DNA from: Marivivens donghaensis
GTDB taxonomy: Bacteria; Pseudomonadota; Alphaproteobacteria; Rhodobacterales; Rhodobacteraceae
Direction: 5' to 3'
DNA: 64,000 bases
Assembly (NCBI RefSeq): GCF_011806565.1
Contig: NZ_JAATOP010000009.1
Location: forward strand, 56,877 to 120,876
Under the pieces are notes generated by a model. It saw only the letters and a program-made list of their open reading frames with translations, was not told the DNA's origin and ran no database searches. The translations under genes and the position numbers were made by a program. Below, in pieces: positions 39,049 through 52,525 of the stretch. Position 1 is the first letter of the stretch; each line of letters starts with the position of its first letter.

Positions 39049-41382
39049 ATGCGATTTTTTCCCAACGATAAGAAACCGGCTTCGGCCAAAACCCTGCTTC
39101 GCCTCACGGCGGCCGCGCTGATCGGTCTTTCGACCATCCAGACGCCGGTCTTCGCGCAGAGTTTCTCGGTTGGAAATATCGCCGTTCAGGGCAACCAGCG
39201 TATCCAGACCGGTACGATCATCGACTACCTCGAACTGCCCGCTTCGGGCGCTGTTTCGGCTGGCGACATCAATGACGCCGCCCAGCGTCTGCGTGCGACC
39301 GGCCTTTTCGAAAGTGTCGACGTCGTCACCCAAGGCGGCGGCCTCGTTATTCAGGTTGTCGAACGCCCGACCGTTTACCGCATCAACATCGAGGGCAACC
39401 GCCGCCTGTCCGATGACGAACTGTTCGGTCTGGTCTCGGCCACCGAGCGCCGGATCTATAACGCCGACGACGTTGCAGCCGACGCGCAGCGCATGGCCGA
39501 AGCCTATGCCAACGATGGCCGCATCAATGCCGTCGTCACTCCGCGCATCATCCGTCTGCCCGACAATCGCGTGAACGTGGTTTATGAGGTCGTCGAAAGC
39601 GGCGTGACCGAGATCGAGCGCATTGCGTTCACCGGCAACAACAGCTTCTCCGACCGCCGTCTGCGCGGTGTTCTGGAAACCAAGCAGGCCGGTATCCTGC
39701 GCGCCCTGATCGGCCGTGACACCTACGTCGCCGACCGCGTTGAATTTGACAAACGCGTGCTCACCGATTTCTACCAGTCGCGCGGCTACGTGGACTTCCA
39801 GATCCTCGACACCGACGTGACGCTGGCGCGCGAGCGTGACGCCTACCTCATGACCTTCAGCATCGAGGAAGGTCAGCAGTTCAATTTCGGCAACATCACC
39901 GTCACCAGCGATCTGCCCGAAGTCGATGTCGCCTCGTTCCAAGAGGTTGTGCGCACCCGCAGCGGTTCGACCTACACGCCGCTCGACGTTGAAAACGACA
40001 TCGCCCGCATCGAAGAACTGGCCGTCCGTCAGGGCCTCCAGTTCGTTCAGGTCGAGCCGGTCGTCACCCGCGATGACCGCGGTCTGCTGATCAACGTCGA
40101 TTTCCAGCTCAAGCGCGGCCCGCGTATCTTTGTCGAGCGTATCGACATCGAAGGCAACAACACCACGCTCGACCGCGTTGTGCGCCAGCAGTTCCGCGTT
40201 GTCGAAGGCGACCCCTTCAACCCGCGTTCGATCCGCCAGAGCGCCGAACGTATCCGCGCCCTCGGTTTCTTCTCGAATGCCGAAGTGAACGCGCGTCAGG
40301 GCTCGTCCGAAGATCAGGTCGTCATCGACGTGAACGTGACCGAACAGCCGACCGGCTCGCTGTCGTTCGGTGCGAACTACAATACCGACAACGGCGTTTC
40401 GCTGCTGGCTTCGTTCCGTCAGGCGAACTTCCTTGGCCGTGGTCAGGCGCTGAACGTGTCGATCTCGACCGCAAAGACCAACAACTACCTGACGCTCAAC
40501 TTCTCGGAACCGTATCTGCTGGGCCGTGATGTCGCGTTCGACTTCGACTTCAGCTACCGCGCAACCAACCGCGAGAGCGCCGATTACGACACCACCCGTT
40601 TCAACTTCCAGCCGGGTCTAACGTTCAACGTCTCCGACCGTGGCCGCCTGAACACCTATGTGCTCAGCAACTACGCCGAAATCCGTGACGCCAACGCCGC
40701 CGAGGTTTCGCCCTACGTGCTGGCCGATGAAGGCGGCGTCTGGACCACCGGTGTCGGCTATAACTACTCGTGGAGCAGCGCTCGCGACGGTCTCGACGAA
40801 AAGACGACCTACAGCTTCCGCGTCGGTCAGGAGTTCGGCTTCGGCGATGCGAACTACATCGAAACCACCGCACGCGCTTCGGCGGAAACCAAGGTCCTGA
40901 ACGAAGACCTAACCCTCCGCGCCACGATCGAAGGCGGCCTGCTGCACTACAGCGACGGCGACAGCCGCATCATCGACCGCTTCAACCTGAGCAGCCGCCA
41001 GATGCGCGGTTTCGAACAGTACGGCCTCGGCCCGCGCTACTACGACGACAGCGATCCGAACAACGTCATCAACGACGCTCTGGGCGGTGAAGCCTACGCG
41101 GTTGCCCGTCTCGAAGCCGAATTCCCGCTCGGCCTGCCCGAAGAGTACGGCATCTCCGGCGGTGCGTTCTATGACTACGGCTCGCTCTGGGACCCGGGTT
41201 TCGACTGCGCGAGTGATCCGAACGTCTACTACTGTGACTTCACCCCGCGTTCGGTCGCAGGTCTGTCGATGTTCTGGGACACGCCGATTGGTCCGCTGCG
41301 TTTCGACTTCACTGAAGCGCTCCAGACCGAAGAGCTGGACCAGACGAAGTCCTTCGACGTTTCGATCTCGACCCGTTTCTGA
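39049..41382 (+). CDS. bamA: Outer-membrane protein assembly factor BamA
   Basis: 777 residues; the central beta-barrel of the BAM complex. Signal peptide ends TPVFAQ. About five POTRA domains follow (SVGNIAVQGNQRIQTGTI, TVYRINIEGNRRLSDDEL, TEIERIAFTGNNSFSDRRL, QFNFGNITVTSDLP, IFVERIDIEGNNTTLDRVVR), then the 16-strand barrel with GTGxxYSWSS-like and C-terminal SFDVSISTRF. An in-frame TTG upstream is less likely than this ATG because the latter gives a normal signal peptide. Confidence 0.96.
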   Translation: MRFFPNDKKPASAKTLLRLTAAALIGLSTIQTPVFAQSFSVGNIAVQGNQRIQTGTIIDYLELPASGAVSAGDINDAAQRLRATGLFESVDVVTQGGGLVIQVVERPTVYRINIEGNRRLSDDELFGLVSATERRIYNADDVAADAQRMAEAYANDGRINAVVTPRIIRLPDNRVNVVYEVVESGVTEIERIAFTGNNSFSDRRLRGVLETKQAGILRALIGRDTYVADRVEFDKRVLTDFYQSRGYVDFQILDTDVTLARERDAYLMTFSIEEGQQFNFGNITVTSDLPEVDVASFQEVVRTRSGSTYTPLDVENDIARIEELAVRQGLQFVQVEPVVTRDDRGLLINVDFQLKRGPRIFVERIDIEGNNTTLDRVVRQQFRVVEGDPFNPRSIRQSAERIRALGFFSNAEVNARQGSSEDQVVIDVNVTEQPTGSLSFGANYNTDNGVSLLASFRQANFLGRGQALNVSISTAKTNNYLTLNFSEPYLLGRDVAFDFDFSYRATNRESADYDTTRFNFQPGLTFNVSDRGRLNTYVLSNYAEIRDANAAEVSPYVLADEGGVWTTGVGYNYSWSSARDGLDEKTTYSFRVGQEFGFGDANYIETTARASAETKVLNEDLTLRATIEGGLLHYSDGDSRIIDRFNLSSRQMRGFEQYGLGPRYYDDSDPNNVINDALGGEAYAVARLEAEFPLGLPEEYGISGGAFYDYGSLWDPGFDCASDPNVYYCDFTPRSVAGLSMFWDTPIGPLRFDFTEALQTEELDQTKSFDVSISTRF

Positions 41383-41388
41383 TCCCTC

Positions 41389-41955
41389 ATGTTGCGCATC
41401 GCCGCATATCTCCTGATCGCCGCGCTCTCATCGGGCGCGGCATTCGCGCAAGAACAGCCGCAACCGCAGTCGGTGCCGCTGGCCACCGTCGCGATTATCG
41501 ATGCCGATCAGGTGTTTACAAATTCGCGTTTTGGGCAGCGGGTGCTGGACGATATCCAGCAGCAGACCGACGCGCTCGAAGCCGAGAACGCCCGCATCGC
41601 CGACGCGCTGACCGAAGAGGAAAAGAGCCTCGCCGATCGCCGCGAACTGATGTCGCCCGAAAACTTCCGTGACGCCGCCGATGCGTTCGACGAGCGTGTT
41701 CAGGGCATCCGCGTGGCCCGCGACGCCAAAGAAGAGGCGCTGAAACAGCAACTCGCCAACGCCCGCGCGGCCTTTGATGATGCGGTGCGTCCGATCCTCG
41801 GCGAGCTGATGCAGGAACGCCGCGCGACTGTGCTGATGGCCCGCCGCGATGTGATCCTCTATTTCGGCTCCGCCGACATTACCGCGCCCGCCATCGCGCT
41901 CATTGACGAGCGTCTCGGTGATGGCAGCGATCTGACCGAACCTGCCGCAGAGTAA
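41389..41955 (+). CDS. OmpH/Skp family periplasmic chaperone
   Basis: 188 residues. Signal peptide ends GAAFAQ. The mature part begins [23 protein letters not shown], the conserved strand of Skp, followed by a long charged coiled-coil (about residues 55-140) and a closing strand [18 protein letters not shown]. It carries unfolded outer-membrane proteins to BamA. It starts 6 nt after the bamA stop. In many relatives lpxD comes next; here fabZ does. Confidence 0.9.
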   Translation: MLRIAAYLLIAALSSGAAFAQEQPQPQSVPLATVAIIDADQVFTNSRFGQRVLDDIQQQTDALEAENARIADALTEEEKSLADRRELMSPENFRDAADAFDERVQGIRVARDAKEEALKQQLANARAAFDDAVRPILGELMQERRATVLMARRDVILYFGSADITAPAIALIDERLGDGSDLTEPAAE

Positions 41956-42035
41956 CGCCTCGCGCTTGCCCACAGAGGGGCGAGTTGGTACTGAACCCGC
42001 AAGTTACAGACTGTCCCGCCATAAGGACCAATAAT

Positions 42036-42500
42036 ATGACCGACGCCGTCACCACCGCCGATATCGCCCTGATCCAGCGCATTATTCCGCATCGCTACCC
42101 GTTTCTGCTGGTAGACAAGGTCGTCGATATCAACGGCACCCAGTCCGGCAAGGGCATCAAGAACGTCACCATGAACGAGCCGCACTTCACCGGCCACTTC
42201 CCCGATCAGCCGGTCATGCCGGGCGTTCTGATCGTCGAAGCCATGGCGCAGACCGCTGGCGTGATGGTCGGTGCCGCTCTGGGCATGGCCGACAAGAACA
42301 TGAAGGTCTACTTCATGGCTATCGACGGCGTAAAGTTCCGCCGCATGGTCGTTCCGGGTGATGTTCTGGAAATGCAGATCGAAACCACCCGCGGCAAACC
42401 GGGCGGCAAGGTCTGGAAATTCAAGGGCGTTGCCACAGTTGAAGGTGAAATGGCCGCCGAGGCAGAGTTCACCGCAATGATGGACATGAACGCACAATGA
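42036..42500 (+). CDS. fabZ: 3-hydroxyacyl-[ACP] dehydratase
   Basis: 154 residues; hot-dog fold dehydratase of fatty-acid synthesis. The start [17 protein letters not shown], the catalytic His in [26 protein letters not shown] and [14 protein letters not shown] are diagnostic. AAGGA precedes the ATG. Its stop overlaps the lpxA start by ATGA. Confidence 0.96.
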   Translation: MTDAVTTADIALIQRIIPHRYPFLLVDKVVDINGTQSGKGIKNVTMNEPHFTGHFPDQPVMPGVLIVEAMAQTAGVMVGAALGMADKNMKVYFMAIDGVKFRRMVVPGDVLEMQIETTRGKPGGKVWKFKGVATVEGEMAAEAEFTAMMDMNAQ

Positions 42501-43282
42501 TCGCCAACATCCACCCCAGCGCCGTCATCGAGGATGGAGCCGTTATCGGCCCCGATTGCATCGTCGGTCCGTTCTGCCTCGTCGGGGCAGAGGTCGTGCT
42601 GGGGCGGGGCGTTGTCCTGAAATCCCACGTTGTCGTCACTGGCGACACGCATATTGGCGACGAAACCGAAGTGTTTCCGTTCTCCGTCATCGGTGAGATC
42701 CCGCAGGATCTGAAATTCGGCGGCGAGAAAACGCGTCTGCGCATTGGCGCTCGCAACCGCATCCGCGAGCATGTGACGATCAACACCGGCACCGCAGGCG
42801 GCGGCAGCGAAACCCGCATCGGCGACGATTGTCTGCTGATGGCAGGTTGCCACGTTGCGCACGACGCGCAGGTCGGCAACCGAGTCATCATCGTGAACAG
42901 CTCGGCCGTCGCAGGACACTGCCATATCGAAGACGACGTGATTATCGGCGGCCTCTGCGGTATCCACCAGTGGGTACGCATCGGGCAGGGCGCCATCATC
43001 GGCGCGCTGACCATGGTGACGAACGATGTCATCCCGCACGCACTGGTCCAAGGTCCGCGTGGCAAGCTCGATGGCCTGAACCTCGTCGGTCTGAAGCGCA
43101 AGGGCGTGGCCCGTTCGGACATTACCGCGCTGCGCGCCGCGTTCCAGATGCTTAAGGACGGCGAGGGCACGTTCCTCGACCGTGCGCACCGTCTCAAGGA
43201 CGAGACCGAGAGCCCCTACGTCAAGCAGATGGTCGATTTCATCCTCGGCGATACCGACCGCAACTTCCTGACGCCGTCCTGA
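42497..43282 (+). CDS. lpxA: UDP-N-acetylglucosamine O-acyltransferase
   Basis: 261 residues; transfers 3-hydroxyacyl from ACP to UDP-GlcNAc, first step of lipid A. Left-handed beta-helix hexapeptides run from residue 5 ([21 protein letters not shown]). The catalytic His lies in [19 protein letters not shown], and [11 protein letters not shown] marks the C-terminal helical domain. It overlaps fabZ and lpxI at its ends. Confidence 0.96.
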   Translation: MIANIHPSAVIEDGAVIGPDCIVGPFCLVGAEVVLGRGVVLKSHVVVTGDTHIGDETEVFPFSVIGEIPQDLKFGGEKTRLRIGARNRIREHVTINTGTAGGGSETRIGDDCLLMAGCHVAHDAQVGNRVIIVNSSAVAGHCHIEDDVIIGGLCGIHQWVRIGQGAIIGALTMVTNDVIPHALVQGPRGKLDGLNLVGLKRKGVARSDITALRAAFQMLKDGEGTFLDRAHRLKDETESPYVKQMVDFILGDTDRNFLTPS

Positions 43283-44070
43283 TGATCGCGATTGTCGCGG
43301 GCACGGGTGCTTTGCCGTCGGCGCTGGTTTCGGCGCTGATGGAGCAGGGGGCGCGACCCCTCATCTGCGCGATTGCGGGGTTCGAGCCGACCGTGCCTGC
43401 GGAATTGGAGCGGATCGATTTCCGTCTGGAAACCCTCGGCACGCTGCTGGAAACGCTGAAAACGAAGGGCGTCACTGACGTCTGTTTCGCTGGCGCCGTC
43501 CGCCGCCCCGAGGTTGATCCTGCCGCCATTGACGCGCTGACCCTGCCGCTGGTGCCGCGTATCCAGCAGGCGCTCCAACCCGGCGACGACAGCGCGCTCC
43601 GCACGATCATCGGCATCTTCGAAGAACACGGCCTCACCGTCCGCGCCGCCCACGATATCGCGCCCGATCTACTGCCGCCCCACGGCGTGCTGACCAATGC
43701 AAGCCTGACCGAGAACGCAGAGACCGACGCCGCCTTCGCCGCCAGCCACGTCGCCGACATGGGCCGCCGCGATGTGGGGCAGGCGTGCGTAGTGCTGAAC
43801 GGCGCTCTGATCGCGGAGGAAGGCCCCGACGGCACCGACGCGATGATCCGCTCTTTGACCTCCGAAGGCATCCTCTTCAAAGCCCCCAAGCCCGATCAGG
43901 ACCGCCGCATCGACCTGCCTGTCATCGGCCCCGACACCGCGCAGAACGCCGCAGACGCGGGCCTCGGCGGCATTGTGATCGAGGCGGACGGGGTCATGGT
44001 CATGCATCTGCCGAGCGTCCTCGATATTCTCAACCAAAACGGCATGTTCCTCTGGGTGCGTAACACATGA
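43282..44070 (+). CDS. lpxI: UDP-2,3-diacylglucosamine pyrophosphatase LpxI
   Basis: 262 residues; hydrolyses UDP-2,3-diacylglucosamine to lipid X, replacing LpxH in alphaproteobacteria. [50 protein letters not shown] and GLGGIVIEADGVMVM match the family (formerly DUF1009). Its position between lpxA and lpxB, with 1-nt and 4-nt overlaps, is the classic context. Confidence 0.93.
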   Translation: MIAIVAGTGALPSALVSALMEQGARPLICAIAGFEPTVPAELERIDFRLETLGTLLETLKTKGVTDVCFAGAVRRPEVDPAAIDALTLPLVPRIQQALQPGDDSALRTIIGIFEEHGLTVRAAHDIAPDLLPPHGVLTNASLTENAETDAAFAASHVADMGRRDVGQACVVLNGALIAEEGPDGTDAMIRSLTSEGILFKAPKPDQDRRIDLPVIGPDTAQNAADAGLGGIVIEADGVMVMHLPSVLDILNQNGMFLWVRNT

Positions 44071-45212
44071 AGGTCTTTATCCTCGCAGGTGAACCCTCCG
44101 GCGACCGCCTCGGCGGCGCGCTGATGGCGGGTCTCAAGGAGCTTTGCCCCGACGTGACCTTTGCGGGCATCGGCGGCGAGATGATGCAGGCCGAGGGCCT
44201 CACCAGCCAATTCCCGATGGAGGAACTGTCGGTCATGGGCATCGCCGAGGTGCTGCCCAAATACTTCCACCTCAAGCGCCGCATCCGCGAAACCGCCGAT
44301 GCCGTTCTGGCGCAGAAACCCGACGTGATGATCACCATCGACGCGCCCGATTTCTCGCTGCGGGTCGCGAAACTGGTGAAGGAAGCGTCAAACATCCGCA
44401 CCGTCCACTACGTCGCCCCGACCGTCTGGGCGTGGCGTCCGAAGCGGGCGCAGAAGATGGCCAAGGTCATCGACCACGTCCTTGCGCTGTTCCCGTTCGA
44501 GCCGCCCTATATGGAAGCCGCAGGCATGGACTGCGATTTCGTCGGCCATCCCGTCGTCACCGAACCCCAAGCGACAGAGGCCGAAGCGCAAGCCTTCCGC
44601 GCCGCCCATAACATCGGTGACGCCCCGCTGGTCCTTGTCCTGCCCGGATCGCGGACCGGAGAGGTCACGCGCCTCGCCCCGATCTTCGGCCCCGCGATTG
44701 CAGAGGTCGCCAAGCAGAAACCGGACGCCAAATTCGTCCTCCCCTGCGCCCGCCATGTGGCACCCAAGGTCGCCGAACTCACAGCCGACTGGCCCGTCAA
44801 ACCGATCCTGCTCGACCCGAACCAAGGCAGCACGCCGGAGGATAAACGCGCCGCGTTCCGCGCCGCCGATGTAGCGCTCGCGGCATCGGGCACGGTCTCG
44901 CTCGAACTCGCCGCTACCGACACGCCGATGGTGATCGCCTATAAATTCAACGCGATCACCCAATACCTGATCGAACGCATGGCCCTGATCGACACTTTCA
45001 CGCTGGTGAACCTCGTCAGCGACACCCGCGCAGTGCCAGAATTCGTCGGCAAAAACTGTCTGCCCGAAAAGATCGCCCCCGCGATCCTCCAGACCCTGGC
45101 AAACTCGCAGCCCCAACAGGCCGCCATGGCCACGACTATGGACCGCCTCGGCAAAGGCGGCGAAAGACCCGGTCTCAGAGCCGCCCGCGCTATCCTCGCG
45201 CGGATGCCCTGA
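44067..45212 (+). CDS. lpxB: Lipid-A-disaccharide synthase
   Basis: 381 residues; GT19 glycosyltransferase joining UDP-diacylglucosamine and lipid X. MKVFILAGEPSGDRLGGALM, FAGIGGEMMQAEGL, MITIDAPDFSLR, VAPTVWAWRPKRAQKMAK and LVLPGSRTGEVTRLAP are typical, and ALAASGTVSLELAATDTPMVIAYK completes the nucleotide-binding half. It is the last gene of the lipid A run; a type I repeat begins 2 nt after its stop. Confidence 0.96.
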   Translation: MKVFILAGEPSGDRLGGALMAGLKELCPDVTFAGIGGEMMQAEGLTSQFPMEELSVMGIAEVLPKYFHLKRRIRETADAVLAQKPDVMITIDAPDFSLRVAKLVKEASNIRTVHYVAPTVWAWRPKRAQKMAKVIDHVLALFPFEPPYMEAAGMDCDFVGHPVVTEPQATEAEAQAFRAAHNIGDAPLVLVLPGSRTGEVTRLAPIFGPAIAEVAKQKPDAKFVLPCARHVAPKVAELTADWPVKPILLDPNQGSTPEDKRAAFRAADVALAASGTVSLELAATDTPMVIAYKFNAITQYLIERMALIDTFTLVNLVSDTRAVPEFVGKNCLPEKIAPAILQTLANSQPQQAAMATTMDRLGKGGERPGLRAARAILARMP

Positions 45213-45213
45213 T

Positions 45214-45271
45214 TTCATTCTGACAAAAATACCTCGGGGGAATTGGCCGCAGGCCAAGGGGGCAGAGCCCC
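45214..45271 (+). repeat. Intergenic repeat, type I, copy D
   Basis: TTCATTCTGAC, AAAAATACCTCGGGGG, a spacer with GGCCGCAGGCC, then GGGGGC-AGA-GCCCC. It starts immediately after lpxB in the sense direction and is the cleanest type I copy. Confidence 0.8.
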
Positions 45272-45277
45272 AATGAA

Positions 45278-45299
45278 AAAGGGCGCCTCAGCGCCCTTT
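45278..45299. terminator. Hairpin at the mnmA stop
   Basis: Perfect AAAGGGCGC-CTCA-GCGCCCTTT palindrome. It contains the mnmA stop codon and ends in TTTTTCATT on the minus strand, so it can terminate mnmA and back up lpxB. Confidence 0.65.
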
Positions 45300-46427
45300 C
45301 CAGATCCAGCCACCACCAAGGATGCGGCTGCTGTCATTCTCGTAGAACACACACGCCTGACCCGGCGAGACACCTTCTTCCGGCGTCAGCAGTTCCACTT
45401 CCGCCTCGGTTGCCGAGATCGGACGCAGGATCGCGGGCGCGGGCGGACGGGTCGAGCGGACCTTCACCGAAATCTCACGCTCGCCGCTGTCCATGAAGTC
45501 GCCGTTGCCCAGCCAGTTCACTTCGCGGATCGGCACGGTGCGGGTCGCCAGCAGCTCTTTCGGACCAACGACAACGCGCTTGTTGTCCACGTCCAGCTTC
45601 ACGACATAAAGCGGATCAGCAAGGCCGCCGATACCCAGACCGCGGCGCTGACCGATGGTGTAATGGATGACACCGCGGTGTTCGCCCAGCACATTGCCGT
45701 CCTGATCGACGATCTCGCCGGGCTCCGCCGCACCGGGGCGCAGTTTTTCGATGACCGAGGCGTAGTTGCCGTTCGGCACGAAACAGATGTCCTGACTGTC
45801 GGGCTTGTCCGCAACGGGCAGCCCGTATTTCGCGGCCAGCGCACGGGTCTCGGCCTTCGATTTCAGATGCCCCAGCGGGAAGCGCAGGTAGGACAGTTGC
45901 TCGGGCGTGGTCGAGAACAGGAAATAGCTCTGGTCACGGTTCGCATCGGCGGCGCAGTGCAGCTCGGGCCCGATCTCGCCATCGAAGCGCTGGATGTAAT
46001 GGCCGGTCGCCATACAGTCCGCGTCGAGGTCCTTGGCCGTTTGTAGCAGGTCCTTGAACTTCACACGTTCATTGCAACGGATGCAGGGCACGGGCGTCGC
46101 GCCGGCCAGATAGCTGTCCGCGAATTCATCGATCACCGCTTCTTGGAAGATGTTCTCGTAATCCAGCACGTAGTGCGGGAAACCCATCTGCTCGGCCACG
46201 CGGCGCGCGTCGTGAATATCGCGGCCCGCACAGCAGGCGCCTTTTTTCGCAAGCGCCGCGCCATGGTCGTAGAGTTGCAGCGTCACGCCGACAACGTCGT
46301 AGCCTTCTTCGGCGAGCTGCGCGGCAACAACCGACGAGTCAACGCCGCCCGACATGGCAACAACCACGCGGGTTTCAGAAGGCGGCTTGGCAAAGCCCAG
46401 CGAGTTCAGCGGGTGATCGAGGGACAT
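45288..46427 (-). CDS. mnmA: tRNA-specific 2-thiouridylase
   Basis: 379 residues; thiolates U34 of tRNA Glu, Gln and Lys. The PP-loop [13 protein letters not shown] (about residues 24-36), the first catalytic Cys in [33 protein letters not shown] and the second Cys in [14 protein letters not shown] are present. The C-terminal beta-barrel domain is complete. It is divergent from sciP. Confidence 0.96.
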   Translation of the reverse strand: MSLDHPLNSLGFAKPPSETRVVVAMSGGVDSSVVAAQLAEEGYDVVGVTLQLYDHGAALAKKGACCAGRDIHDARRVAEQMGFPHYVLDYENIFQEAVIDEFADSYLAGATPVPCIRCNERVKFKDLLQTAKDLDADCMATGHYIQRFDGEIGPELHCAADANRDQSYFLFSTTPEQLSYLRFPLGHLKSKAETRALAAKYGLPVADKPDSQDICFVPNGNYASVIEKLRPGAAEPGEIVDQDGNVLGEHRGVIHYTIGQRRGLGIGGLADPLYVVKLDVDNKRVVVGPKELLATRTVPIREVNWLGNGDFMDSGEREISVKVRSTRPPAPAILRPISATEAEVELLTPEEGVSPGQACVFYENDSSRILGGGWIWKGR

Positions 46428-46556
46428 CTTCGACTCCGGTCCAGTAAAGTCCGACGGAATATATGAAAATGCGAGGTACTCTCAAGGGGCGGTTTCACCC
46501 CTCATTAAGCCGTGATCGCACAATGTGCTGCAAGATAGCGAACATAAGGGGTAAAA

Positions 46557-46850
46557 ATGTTTCTCAAAAAGCCGATGGGTCCGCGCGCCGTGACGTTGCC
46601 GGACGGCCGAAAACTAACGCGTGGTGACCTTCCCGCACCCGACATCAGCCGCTGGGTCGCCTCCCGCAAAGCACTCGTGGTGGAGGCTGTGGTCTATGGC
46701 CTGCTGACAAAATCAGAGGCGGCGGAGGTCTGGAACCTGTCCGAGGCGGAGCTCGACGAATGGGTCAGCGCCCACACCATGCACGGCGCGAAGGGGCTCC
46801 GCACAACCGCGCTACAAAAATATAGACAACCTAAAGGGGAGTGTGCATAA
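46557..46850 (+). CDS. sciP: CtrA inhibitor SciP (DUF1153)
   Basis: 97-residue HTH-type protein. MFLKKPMGPRAVTLPDGRKLTRGDLP, RWVASRKALVVEAVVYGLLTKSEA and LDEWVSAHTMHGAKGLRTTALQKYRQ match DUF1153. In Caulobacter SciP binds CtrA and blocks activation of its targets. A GGGG-rich ribosome-binding site precedes the ATG. It is immediately upstream of ctrA, as usual in Rhodobacterales. Confidence 0.92.
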   Translation: MFLKKPMGPRAVTLPDGRKLTRGDLPAPDISRWVASRKALVVEAVVYGLLTKSEAAEVWNLSEAELDEWVSAHTMHGAKGLRTTALQKYRQPKGECA

Positions 46851-46862
46851 ATATTTCGTACA

Positions 46863-46877
46863 GTAACGAGAAATTAA
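46863..46877 (+). promoter_or_regulatory. Near-consensus CtrA site upstream of ctrA
   Basis: GTAA-CGAGAAA-TTAACC fits the CtrA consensus TTAA-N7-TTAA with one mismatch. It lies 50 nt before the ctrA ATG and just after the sciP stop, suggesting autoregulation. Confidence 0.5.
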
Positions 46878-46927
46878 CCAGTGTGCGGGTAGACAAAGGA
46901 AGGTAACCAACTAACGGAGGACAGCGG

Positions 46928-52088
<5,161 letters not shown>

Positions 52089-52096
52089 ATCCTGAC

Positions 52097-52131
52097 GTTC
52101 CGAAATGTTCACAAATGTTCTTAAAAAGTTC
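52097..52131 (+). promoter_or_regulatory. Four GTTC repeats including a perfect LexA box
   Basis: GTTC occurs at 52097, 52107, 52117 and 52128. The last pair (52117-52131, GTTC-TTAAAAA-GTTC) is a perfect GTTC-N7-GTTC LexA site; the earlier pairs have N6 spacing. The array lies 66 nt upstream of a 40-residue membrane protein gene. Confidence 0.6.
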
Positions 52132-52196
52132 TTTATCGAATCATAGAACTATGAGAACAAAGTGGCAACACAAACGCCAAACAAGGAGCCGACGAC

Positions 52197-52319
52197 ATGG
52201 CAAAGGATATCAAATCCCTCATCACCCGTTCTCCGCAGACGGTTCTTTCGGATGTTGCAGGCGTCGCGGCCATCGCCGTGATGTTCTACGCAGCGATGGT
52301 TCTGCCTGGTGTTTTCTGA
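52197..52319 (+). CDS. 40-residue membrane protein downstream of recG, putative SOS target
   Basis: MAKDIKSLITRSPQTVLSDV is followed by one hydrophobic helix (about residues 18-38, AGVAAIAVMFYAAMVLPGVF). AAGGAG precedes the ATG by 9 nt. It has a LexA-type site array in its promoter and an independent terminator about 150 nt downstream. The sequence is not one I can name. By analogy with the Caulobacter SOS peptide SidA (a tiny membrane division inhibitor) it could act in a damage response; this is inference only. Confidence 0.7.
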   Translation: MAKDIKSLITRSPQTVLSDVAGVAAIAVMFYAAMVLPGVF

Positions 52320-52468
52320 CTTTGAATACGTGTTTCGTGCCGGTCGGTTCCGTCACCAGTTTGCCCCTGGTCTGACGTGACTGCCTGCCTGTCCCGAGAT
52401 GCAGTCTAACGGATCCCTGCCTCTTCCGTTTTTCTCACCGACCGGATTCCCACACGCAACACGCACTT

Positions 52469-52509
52469 ACCGCCGCCATCCAAGGGGATGAGCGGCGGTT
52501 TCTTTTTTC
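52469..52509 (+). terminator. Long terminator hairpin
   Basis: ACCGCCGC-CATCC-AAGG-GGATG-A-GCGGCGGT followed by TTCTTTTTT: a 13-bp stem with one bulge. It ends the transcript of the 40-residue protein; the 149 nt between contain no supported gene. Confidence 0.85.
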
Positions 52510-52525
52510 CGGTGATCGCGCGGGA

